A program made the translations under genes and the position numbers. A stretch of DNA of 20,930 nucleotides from an uncultured Collinsella sp. (lineage in GTDB: Bacteria > Actinomycetota > Coriobacteriia > Coriobacteriales > Coriobacteriaceae). The stretch is from positions 1 to 20,930 of the forward strand of contig CAADVJ010000077.1 in NCBI GenBank assembly GCA_900752475.1. Direction: 5' to 3'. The notes beneath the pieces were generated by a model. It saw nothing but the letters and a program-made list of their open reading frames with translations. It ran no database searches and was not told the origin of the DNA. Positions within the stretch are counted from its first letter, which is position 1. Each line of letters begins with the position of its first letter. This document shows positions 13,832-20,041 of this stretch, in pieces.

Positions 13832-14488
13832 CTATTTACCACCTTTCATAGCCGGAATTCGGCCAACAACGGGAATGCCCAGGAGCTCTTCTGCCTCTTC
13901 GGCACCGCGGATGCGGGTGTTGAGCATGTCTGCCAAAACGACATAGGCAACTGCGATAAAGATGCCCGCGAGGAACGCGACAGCAACGTACAGCATACGC
14001 TTGGGACCGCTGGGGGCTTCGGGGGTCTTAGCCTCGTCGATAACGTTGATGCTCTGGGCAGCGCCGACGTTCTGAGCGACCGTACTCACCGAGCTGGCCA
14101 TGGCCTTTGCGACCTTAGCCGTCTCCTTGGCATCGGTGCCGGTAACCGAAAGCGTAATGACACGCGTGGTGGTCTCGGAGGAAACAGACACCTTGTAGTC
14201 ATCCAGATCGGTGAGGCCCAGTTCATTGGCTGCGCCGCTCTTAACGCTATCGCTATCCAGCAGCGTGGCGATATCGTTGGAAAGCATCTGACTCGCCGAG
14301 AGATCGTTGTAGCTCATCTGACCGCTATCGTCGGTCTTGGCGAGAATGTACATGCTCGTCGTCGCGGTATAGGTGTTGTCCATCGCAACGAAGGACACGA
14401 TGCCCATGGCGATCGCGCAGACCACCGGAAGGGTGATGACCAGCTGAAGGTGCTTCTTCAGTAGCTGGAACAGTTCGAGAAGGGTCAT
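13832..14488 (-). CDS. Wzz/CpsC-type chain-length regulator and kinase adaptor
   Basis: The 218-residue protein has two membrane helices (about 15-35 and 166-187) around an extracytoplasmic domain rich in Ser, Thr and Asp, the standard Wzz/CpsC/YwqC layout. A proline-containing motif (KTPEAPSGPKR) precedes the second helix, as in this family. The short cytosolic tail (GAEEAEELLGIPVVGRIP) is the part expected to dock onto and activate the kinase encoded next. The ATG has AAAGG about 8 bases upstream. It is the first gene of the adaptor-kinase-phosphatase operon, with a candidate promoter about 50 bp upstream. No polysaccharide biosynthesis genes are beside it. Confidence 0.93.
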   Translation of the reverse strand: MTLLELFQLLKKHLQLVITLPVVCAIAMGIVSFVAMDNTYTATTSMYILAKTDDSGQMSYNDLSASQMLSNDIATLLDSDSVKSGAANELGLTDLDDYKVSVSSETTTRVITLSVTGTDAKETAKVAKAMASSVSTVAQNVGAAQSINVIDEAKTPEAPSGPKRMLYVAVAFLAGIFIAVAYVVLADMLNTRIRGAEEAEELLGIPVVGRIPAMKGGK

Positions 14489-14535
14489 GCAGCTTGCCTT
14501 TCATTTCCCCAGTTCGGATTGACAAAACTGTCCGT

Positions 14536-14564
14536 ATGTTATCGCATCTTTTTACCGAGACCAA
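14536..14564 (-). promoter_or_regulatory. Candidate promoter of the tyrosine kinase operon
   Basis: On the minus strand TTGGTC (14559-14564) and TAACAT (14536-14541) are separated by 17 bp. They match consensus at three and four of six positions. They lie 48 bp ahead of the adaptor ATG and after the terminator of the PhoR-like gene. A small hairpin, ACAGG-CTCT-CCTGT (14581-14594), lies just upstream. Confidence 0.35.
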
Positions 14565-14629
14565 ACTCTATACATAAGAAACAGGCTCTCCTGTAAAAAT
14601 GTCGGAAGCAATCGTAAAATTGCACAACA

Positions 14630-14658
14630 ACGCCGCACCCGAAAGTCAAATGCGGCGT
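14630..14658 (-). terminator. Probable terminator of the pstB-phoB-phoR unit
   Basis: On the minus strand ACGCCGCA / TGCGGCGT (14651-14658 with 14630-14637) is an 8-bp perfect stem with a 13-nt loop, followed by TGTTGTGC. It lies 26 bp beyond the histidine kinase stop codon. The U-tract is weak but position and orientation fit. Confidence 0.6.
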
Positions 14659-14683
14659 CTGCATCAATATCTATGTTGTATCG

Positions 14684-16108
14684 CTATGCGAATGGCTCGT
14701 CCTGCCGTATGGGAAACGTCACCGTAATGGTGGTTCCCACGCCCAACTCGCTCGACAAATCGAGCGTGGCGTGATGATACAGGGCCGCATGCTTGACAAT
14801 TGCAAGCCCCAGACCGGTTCCGCCGCGCGCCTTGGACCTACTCTTGTCCACGCGATAGAACCGCTCAAATACCTTGCCCTGTTCTTCAGGCGCGATACCG
14901 ATTCCCGTGTCGGCGACCGCAAGGAACGGATGGCCTTCGTCGTTGGTGCCGCACTGCAGCGTAACCGTACCGCCGGGTCGATTGTAGCGGATGGCGTTGC
15001 TTGCCAGATTATAGATGAGCTCGTCAATCAAGCGCGACACGCCCTCGATGACCACAGGCTTGGTCTCATGACTTATCGTCACATTCGCCTGACGGGCGAC
15101 CTGTTCAAGACGCTGCTCAACCGCGTAGATGGCACGCGAGAGCTCAATAGGCTCCGTGGAACCAATGGGCACCGCCTCGCCCTCAGTTGCACGCTCGGCC
15201 TCGTCCAAGTTAGACAGCGTAAGGATATCGTTGACAAGCGCTGCCAAGCGGCCCGCCTCACGATAGATGCGACCGCCAAAGTTGCGCAGGTCGCCCTCGC
15301 CCTCGACCATGCCGTTTGCGATGAGCTCGGCATAGCCCGAAATCGCCGTAAGCGGCGTCTTGAGCTCATGGGTGATATTCGCCGTGAACTCGCGGCGCAT
15401 ACGGTCGTTGTCCGCCAGCACCGCCATTTGGCGCTTGAGCTCCTGGCGCTGCGACTCAATACGCTCAAGCATGGGGACCATCTCGGCATAGGCGTGCTCA
15501 TAGCTACGGCGTGGGTGGTCCAAATCCACCTCTTGCAAAGGCGCGATGATGGCACGGGACTCGCGGCGCGCCATAAAAAACGAGAGTACCGCACCCGCTG
15601 CTGCGATAAGCAGCATCGGCGCCACCATCGACAGCAAAATCGCCGCAACGCCAGGCTGGGCCTGCGCCAAGCGGACAACCTGGCCGTTATCAAGGGCGAC
15701 GGCGCGATACAGCATAATCTCGTCGAGCGTAGAGCTTGCGCGCTCCGCGGAACCCGAACCACTCTCAAAGGCCTCGATGACCTCGGGGCGATCGCCATGG
15801 TTGGGCAGTGTGGAAGGCGACGCCTCGTTGTCGTAGGCAACCGATCCATCCTTGTTAATCAGCGTGATGCGCAAGTCCTCTCGATCGAGGCTACGCAAGA
15901 ACGGGATGGGCTCCTGCTGCTCGTCGAGGGCGGCAGCAATGAGCTCGGTTTCTTGCGCCAGGTTGGCACTCGTGGCATCCGCCAAGGTGTTTTGCACAAA
16001 GAACGCACCCAGCACCGTAAACGCCACGATAACCGCCATGGCGCAGACAAAGATCGTCACAAAAACGCGGTGCGACAGCGTATGTTTTCCCTGGGGGGCG
16101 AAGACCAC
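14684..16108 (-). CDS. PhoR-like sensor histidine kinase
   Basis: The 474-residue membrane kinase has helix 1 (about 14-38), an extracytoplasmic sensor region (about 39-155), helix 2 (about 156-180), then DHp and catalytic domains. Visible boxes are FTANITHELKTPLTAISGY (241-259, phospho-acceptor H247), ELIYNLASNAIRYN (N box), VADTGIGI (G1), FERFYRV (F box) and GGTGLGLAIVK (G2). The H-box wording is typical of PhoR/ResE-type kinases. There is no obvious PAS domain between helix 2 and the DHp domain, unlike full PhoR. The start is GTG, 3 bp after the response-regulator stop codon, with GGAGGAG inside the end of that gene, so the two are coupled. The association with pstB supports phosphate sensing; this is inferred. 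Confidence 0.95.
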   Translation of the reverse strand: MVFAPQGKHTLSHRVFVTIFVCAMAVIVAFTVLGAFFVQNTLADATSANLAQETELIAAALDEQQEPIPFLRSLDREDLRITLINKDGSVAYDNEASPSTLPNHGDRPEVIEAFESGSGSAERASSTLDEIMLYRAVALDNGQVVRLAQAQPGVAAILLSMVAPMLLIAAAGAVLSFFMARRESRAIIAPLQEVDLDHPRRSYEHAYAEMVPMLERIESQRQELKRQMAVLADNDRMRREFTANITHELKTPLTAISGYAELIANGMVEGEGDLRNFGGRIYREAGRLAALVNDILTLSNLDEAERATEGEAVPIGSTEPIELSRAIYAVEQRLEQVARQANVTISHETKPVVIEGVSRLIDELIYNLASNAIRYNRPGGTVTLQCGTNDEGHPFLAVADTGIGIAPEEQGKVFERFYRVDKSRSKARGGTGLGLAIVKHAALYHHATLDLSSELGVGTTITVTFPIRQDEPFA

Positions 16109-16111
16109 GGG

Positions 16112-16840
16112 TTACTCCTCCGATGCGGTGGCCGCGGTGTCGTCACCTTCGGCACCATCACCGGCAGAAGGCTCGGCCAAGCGGTAGCCCACGCCGCGCA
16201 CGGTCTCGATGGCGCTGGCATGCTCGCCCAGTTTTTGGCGAAGCGTCTGCACGTGCACGTCAACGGTGCGCGAACCGCCGTCGAAGTCCCAGCCCCACAC
16301 GCTCTGCAGCAACGACTCGCGGGTAAAGACCACGCCGGGCTTGCGCATGAGGTACTCGAGCAGGTCGAACTCGCGCAGGGTGAGCTTAAGCGACTCGCCG
16401 GCAACAGTCACCTCACGATGGCTGGGCGAGAGCACAATGTCGCCCACGCTGAGCACATCGCTTGCCTGTTTGACCATGCCGCCGCGACGCAGCAGTGCGC
16501 GGCAGCGGCTGGCGAGCTCCATGAGCGAAAACGGCTTAGTCAGGTAATCGTCGGCACCGCCATCGAGCGCCATCACCTTGTCGAGCTCGGTATCCTTGGC
16601 GGTAAGCATCATGATGGGCACCGTCGCCGTCAGGCGATCGGCACGCAGTCGACGCATAATCGCCAAGCCATCGGTATCGGGCAGCATGATGTCGAGCAGG
16701 ACGGCATCGGGTACCCGTCGCGCCACGGCAGCCTTAAACTCACCGTCGCACGAAAAGCCTTCGGCCTCAATCCCCTGCTTGCGCAGCGCATAGACCGTCA
16801 AATCCCTGATGTTGTCATCGTCCTCGACGTAATAGATCAT
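16112..16840 (-). CDS. PhoB-like OmpR-family response regulator
   Basis: From the ATG at 16840 the protein has 242 residues. The receiver domain shows the acidic pocket EDDD (6-9), the phospho-acceptor D50 in LLDIMLPDTDG, T80 and K102 (LTKPF). The winged-helix DNA-binding domain follows (about 130-225) with LTLREFDLLEYLM and SRTVDVHVQTLRQKLG, then an acidic low-complexity tail of about 18 residues. It should bind tandem direct repeats near -35 boxes. I chose this ATG because AAAGGGG sits about 6 bases upstream; the alternative ATG at 16864 lacks a good site. It lies between pstB and the PhoR-like kinase, which suggests control of the phosphate response. Confidence 0.94.
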   Translation of the reverse strand: MIYYVEDDDNIRDLTVYALRKQGIEAEGFSCDGEFKAAVARRVPDAVLLDIMLPDTDGLAIMRRLRADRLTATVPIMMLTAKDTELDKVMALDGGADDYLTKPFSLMELASRCRALLRRGGMVKQASDVLSVGDIVLSPSHREVTVAGESLKLTLREFDLLEYLMRKPGVVFTRESLLQSVWGWDFDGGSRTVDVHVQTLRQKLGEHASAIETVRGVGYRLAEPSAGDGAEGDDTAATASEE

Positions 16841-16880
16841 GTTGAACCCCTTTGCGGCCGGCATGACCGCATCTTAACCC

Positions 16881-16894
16881 TAAAGGTACCTTTA
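16881..16894. promoter_or_regulatory. 14-bp perfect palindrome between pstB and the PhoB-like gene
   Basis: TAAAGGTACCTTTA is fully self-complementary and lies in the short gap, 11 bp beyond the pstB stop codon and 41-54 bp ahead of the regulator ATG. With no loop it is not a terminator hairpin; a protein-binding site or chance are the options. Confidence 0.35.
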
Positions 16895-16904
16895 CTAGAT
16901 GGTA

Positions 16905-17780
16905 TCAGCCAAAACGCCCCGTCAAATAATCCGCCGTGCGCGGATCGGTCGGATTCTTGAAGAGTTGCGCGGTGGGCGCGTGCTCCACCAGCTCACCCAG
17001 CAAAAAGAATGCGACCGAATCGGAGATACGCGCCGCCTGCTGCATATTGTGCGTAACGACCACGAGCGTGCAGGTCTCTTTGAGCTCGCAGGCCAGCTGC
17101 TCCACCACCAGCGTCGACACAGGGTCGAGTGCCGAGGTCGGCTCGTCCATCAGCAGAATGTCGGGCTGCACGGCAAGTGCGCGGGCGATGCACAGACGCT
17201 GCTGCTGGCCGCCCGAAAGACCCAGACCCGACTCTTTGAGCTTGTCCTTGGCCTCGTCCCACAGGGCGGCGCGTCGCAGGGAGTCTTCGACCAGCTCGTC
17301 GAGCACGACGCGATCGCGCACACCCATACCGCGCGGCCCATAGGCGACGTTGTCGTAGATGCTCATGGGAAACGGGTTGGGGCGCTGGAACACCATGCCC
17401 ACGCGCTGGCGAAGGCGGCAGATGTCGTAGTCGCCCAGGATATCTTGACCATCGAGCGCAATCTTGCCCTCGATTCGGCAGTCCTTGATGCCGTCGTTCA
17501 TGCGGTTAAAGCAGCGCAGCAACGTGGACTTTCCGCAGCCCGAAGGCCCGATGAACGAGGTAATCTGCTTGTCGCGGATCTTGATATTCACGTCCTTGAG
17601 CGCATGGTGGTCGCCATAGAACAGGTCGAGGCCCTCAACATCGATTCGCGTCGGCGAGGCGGCAAGATCCTCTGCCGTGGGGCGAGTCGCATCCCCAACC
17701 TCGCGCTCGTGCGCGGCCTCGGCCTGCGCTTTCATGAGTTCTTCAAGCTCCGTGGGCTCCACAGCCGCAGCAGCCGTCAT
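16905..17780 (-). CDS. pstB: Phosphate ABC transporter ATP-binding protein PstB
   Basis: The 291-residue ATPase energises the high-affinity phosphate importer and helps couple it to PhoR signalling. Motifs in order are Walker A GPSGCGKST (78-86), the PstB-type Q-loop FQRPNPFPMSIYDNV (from 131), LSGGQQQR (188-195), Walker B ILLMDEPTSALDP (208-220) and the switch H244 in VVTHNM. The wording FNRMND and RPNPFPMSIYDN is specific for PstB. An acidic, Ala/Glu-rich N-terminal extension of about 40 residues precedes the domain and is unusual for PstB (commonly 250-260 residues). The ATG at 17780 has GTGGAGGT about 7 bases upstream; an in-frame GTG at 17795 overlaps that site and is less likely. pstS, pstC, pstA and phoU are not adjacent. 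Confidence 0.97.
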   Translation of the reverse strand: MTAAAAVEPTELEELMKAQAEAAHEREVGDATRPTAEDLAASPTRIDVEGLDLFYGDHHALKDVNIKIRDKQITSFIGPSGCGKSTLLRCFNRMNDGIKDCRIEGKIALDGQDILGDYDICRLRQRVGMVFQRPNPFPMSIYDNVAYGPRGMGVRDRVVLDELVEDSLRRAALWDEAKDKLKESGLGLSGGQQQRLCIARALAVQPDILLMDEPTSALDPVSTLVVEQLACELKETCTLVVVTHNMQQAARISDSVAFFLLGELVEHAPTAQLFKNPTDPRTADYLTGRFG

Positions 17781-17835
17781 ACCGCATACCTCCACATCGA
17801 TATCAATTCAGCAGTATCGATAGTAGGAATCGCGG

Positions 17836-17872
17836 CTCATATGCACGTGAGCGCATTGTCAAGTGTTTGTAA
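17836..17872 (-). promoter_or_regulatory. Candidate pstB promoter with Pho-box-like repeat
   Basis: On the minus strand a perfect -35, TTGACA (17857-17862), is followed by TATGAG (17836-17841) at a short 15-bp spacing. A similar hexamer, TTACAA (17867-17872), lies 4 bp upstream of the -35. That resembles the TTnACA repeats used by Gram-positive PhoP, but only two copies are present and one is weak. GCTCA / TGAGC (17836-17840 and 17849-17853) forms a small inverted repeat between the boxes. Confidence 0.4.
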
Positions 17873-17883
17873 GGGCACACTGG

Positions 17884-19122
17884 CTATGCGGCGGGCAGCT
17901 CGATGGTGAATATCGTGTGTTCGGGCGTCGATTCACATGCAACGGTACCGCCGTGCGCGCATACGATCTCCTTGGCGATGGCAAGCCCCAGTCCAGCGCC
18001 GCCGCGATTGGTCGCACGCGCCGCATCCAGGCGATAGAACTTCTCAAAGATCACCTTGAGCTTTGCCTCAGGGATGGGATCGCCCTGATTGATAAAGCGC
18101 ACGCGCACGCCGCCATCGTCTTGGCGCCCGGCCTCAATCGTGATAGTCGAGCCCTCATAGCTATAGGCGACGGCGTTTTTCATGATGTTGTTAAACACGC
18201 GGGCCATCTTGTCGCCATCCACGAGCACCGTCAGGTCCTCGCGAATATCAACTTGGACTTCCTTATGCTGCTCGTTGAGGATGGGATAGAACTCGTCAGT
18301 CACCTGAGCCAGCAGCAACCCCAGATCAACATAGCCGCGCGTGAGCACGATATCGTGGAAGTCAAAGCGCGTGATATCGAAGAACTCTTCGATGAGCGTA
18401 TCGAGCCGGTGCGCCTTGTCGAGCGCCACGCCCGTAAAGTGCGCACGTTGCTCAACCGGCAGCTCGGGAGCCTCTTGCAGCAGCGAAAGATAGCCCACCA
18501 CACTGGCAAGCGGGGTGCGTAGGTCATGTGCCAAGTACGTGACCAGATCGTCCTTGCGATGCGACTCGTCACGCAAGGCCTGTTGCACCTTGCGCTCACG
18601 GTCACGCACGCGGTTAAGGGCGCCCTCGACCTCCAAGAAGTCGCCGTCGATGTTGTCCCAGGTGTCGGGGTGATCGATCAGGCGATCTTGAATACGAGCA
18701 GCCAGCACACAATCGGCATGCTGCTCGCCCTGCTCGTAGCCCTGGTAGTACAGGGCGCGGCCGCACAAGAACAGCACGCACGCGGCAAGCGCCAGCACAA
18801 AGCCAAGCATGTTGAATACAAAGCCGGCATCGAACAGCACCGGCCCTTCGATGCCGCCGAGCGCCATGGCGCCAATCGCCAACGTCATGGCCCACGCGGC
18901 GCCGCCAATCACCACGCAGCGGCACACGATCTCAAATCGATCGATCAGCAAAAAGCCAACAAGCAGCACCGCCAAGATTCCAGCGATGTTATCGATGCCA
19001 ATCAGCAGCAGGCTCAGCAAAAAGAGCAGCACCGTTGCAAGCGCGCGGTTGTCGACGACTGACCTCACGTATTCAAAGAGTCGATCGGGCACCTCGAACG
19101 CTTGCCTATCGTCTTTTGTCAT
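17884..19122 (-). CDS. VanS-like sensor histidine kinase with four membrane helices
   Basis: From the ATG at 19122 the protein has 412 residues. Four hydrophobic helices (about 29-43, 46-60, 67-89, 99-121) with very short loops replace the usual extracellular sensor, so it may sense within the membrane or through a partner. The DHp domain carries LVTYLAHDLRTPLASVVGYL (H199), the wording of the VanS group. The N box is NNIMKNAVAYS. The first glycine box reads FINQGDPIP, the NxG variant normal for VanS, and is followed by FEKFYRLD and GGAGLGLAIAKEI. GAGGA lies about 8 bases before this ATG; longer in-frame starts would overlap the regulator gene. The response regulator gene lies 26 bp upstream in the same operon. 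Confidence 0.94.
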   Translation of the reverse strand: MTKDDRQAFEVPDRLFEYVRSVVDNRALATVLLFLLSLLLIGIDNIAGILAVLLVGFLLIDRFEIVCRCVVIGGAAWAMTLAIGAMALGGIEGPVLFDAGFVFNMLGFVLALAACVLFLCGRALYYQGYEQGEQHADCVLAARIQDRLIDHPDTWDNIDGDFLEVEGALNRVRDRERKVQQALRDESHRKDDLVTYLAHDLRTPLASVVGYLSLLQEAPELPVEQRAHFTGVALDKAHRLDTLIEEFFDITRFDFHDIVLTRGYVDLGLLLAQVTDEFYPILNEQHKEVQVDIREDLTVLVDGDKMARVFNNIMKNAVAYSYEGSTITIEAGRQDDGGVRVRFINQGDPIPEAKLKVIFEKFYRLDAARATNRGGAGLGLAIAKEIVCAHGGTVACESTPEHTIFTIELPAA

Positions 19123-19148
19123 ATCAAGATCCTCACAAGCGAAAAGCG

Positions 19149-19844
19149 TTATTCGATGATGTAGCCGACGCCCCAGACGTTTTTGATAAAGCGCGGCTTT
19201 TGTGCGTCGTCGCCGATCTTTTCGCGCAAGTGGCGAATGTGCACCATCACCGTATTGTTGGAGCCGGACATAAAGTCCTCGTTCCATACCGCGCGGAACA
19301 GGTCCTCCACGGCCACCACGCTGCCGCGATACTCGACCAGATACAGCAAGATTGAATACTCGGTGGGTGTGAGGCGTACCGGTGAACCGTCCACCGTTAC
19401 GGAACGAGCATCGCGGTTGATCTCCAAGCCGTCGAGCTGAATGGTCGGCGACTCGGCCGCCTGCGCACGGCTACCGTAGCTGGTGTAGCGGCGAAGCTGA
19501 GCGTGCACACGCGCGATGAGCTCCAGCGGGCGGAACGGCTTAACCACGTAATCGTCCGCACCAAGCGAAAGGCCCTCGATCTTGTCTTGCTGGGCATCGC
19601 GCGCCGTCAGCATGATCACAGGATAGGTATGGCTGGAACGGATCGTACGCAGCAGCACAAATCCATCGATATCGGGCAGCATGACATCCAGCAGCGCCAA
19701 ATCGAACTCCTGCTCCAAGATTGCCTTGGCAGCATCGGCCCCGCTATAGGCAATCTGGACATCAAAGCCCTCTTTTGTAAGGTAGATACCAACCAAGTCG
19801 GCGATGGCCTTCTCGTCATCAACTACCAGTATGCGCTCGTTCAT
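19149..19844 (-). CDS. VanR-like OmpR-family response regulator
   Basis: The 231-residue regulator has a receiver domain with D9 and D10, phospho-acceptor D53 (LLDVMLPDIDG), T80 and K102 (VVKPFRPLELIARV, a VanR-type phrase). The winged-helix domain (about 130-230) ends with HIRHLREKIG and VWGVGYIIE. The ATG is preceded by GAGGAG at good spacing. It heads a two-gene operon with the VanS-like kinase and is divergent from a D,D-carboxypeptidase gene. A tandem TTAAG repeat with 11-bp period lies between them and is a fitting binding site. No vanH, vanA or vanX genes are present, so vancomycin resistance is not implied; a cell-wall stress role is a reasonable inference. Confidence 0.95.
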   Translation of the reverse strand: MNERILVVDDEKAIADLVGIYLTKEGFDVQIAYSGADAAKAILEQEFDLALLDVMLPDIDGFVLLRTIRSSHTYPVIMLTARDAQQDKIEGLSLGADDYVVKPFRPLELIARVHAQLRRYTSYGSRAQAAESPTIQLDGLEINRDARSVTVDGSPVRLTPTEYSILLYLVEYRGSVVAVEDLFRAVWNEDFMSGSNNTVMVHIRHLREKIGDDAQKPRFIKNVWGVGYIIE

Positions 19845-19864
19845 GCGTGCTCCTCTCGCGCTCC

Positions 19865-19870
19865 ATTATG
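19865..19870 (-). promoter_or_regulatory. Candidate -10 box of the VanRS-like operon
   Basis: CATAAT on the minus strand matches five of six -10 positions and lies about 20 bp ahead of the regulator ATG. No good -35 is visible at 16-18 bp, as is common for activator-dependent promoters. Confidence 0.35.
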
Positions 19871-19903
19871 CCCGAGGCGACGCACGCCACACACAACAAG
19901 CGT

Positions 19904-19930
19904 GGGTGATTAAGTCGGCCTTAAGCACCC
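19904..19930. promoter_or_regulatory. Putative response-regulator binding site (11-bp repeat and palindrome)
   Basis: Arms GGGTGATTAAG (19904-19914) and CTTAAGCACCC (19920-19930) pair at 10 of 11 positions across a 5-bp spacer. The same site contains TTAAG twice in direct orientation, at 19910 and 19921, exactly 11 bp apart. It lies in the divergent gap between the VanR-like gene and the carboxypeptidase gene, upstream of both candidate promoters. A GCCCG-TT-CGGGC stem-loop (19935-19946) lies beside it. Confidence 0.5.
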
Positions 19931-19996
19931 TTGTGCCCGTTCGGGCGCGGATGTGGGCCACGCACGCACGCGATGATCGTCGACGCCGGCAAACGA

Positions 19997-20002
19997 TATA
20001 CT
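19997..20002 (+). promoter_or_regulatory. Candidate -10 box of the carboxypeptidase gene
   Basis: TATACT matches five of six consensus positions and lies 39 bp ahead of the GTG start. The region 17 bp upstream (TGATCG) is a poor -35, so the promoter may need an activator. Confidence 0.35.
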
Positions 20003-20041
20003 CTAGTTTCAGAAGAGACCATCCCGTCGAAAGCGAAATCT

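Noticed and set aside
14771..16960. 729-residue plus-strand frame opposite the PhoR-like and PhoB-like genes
   Set aside because: It covers two well-defined genes and their junction in antisense, with no domain or start signal.
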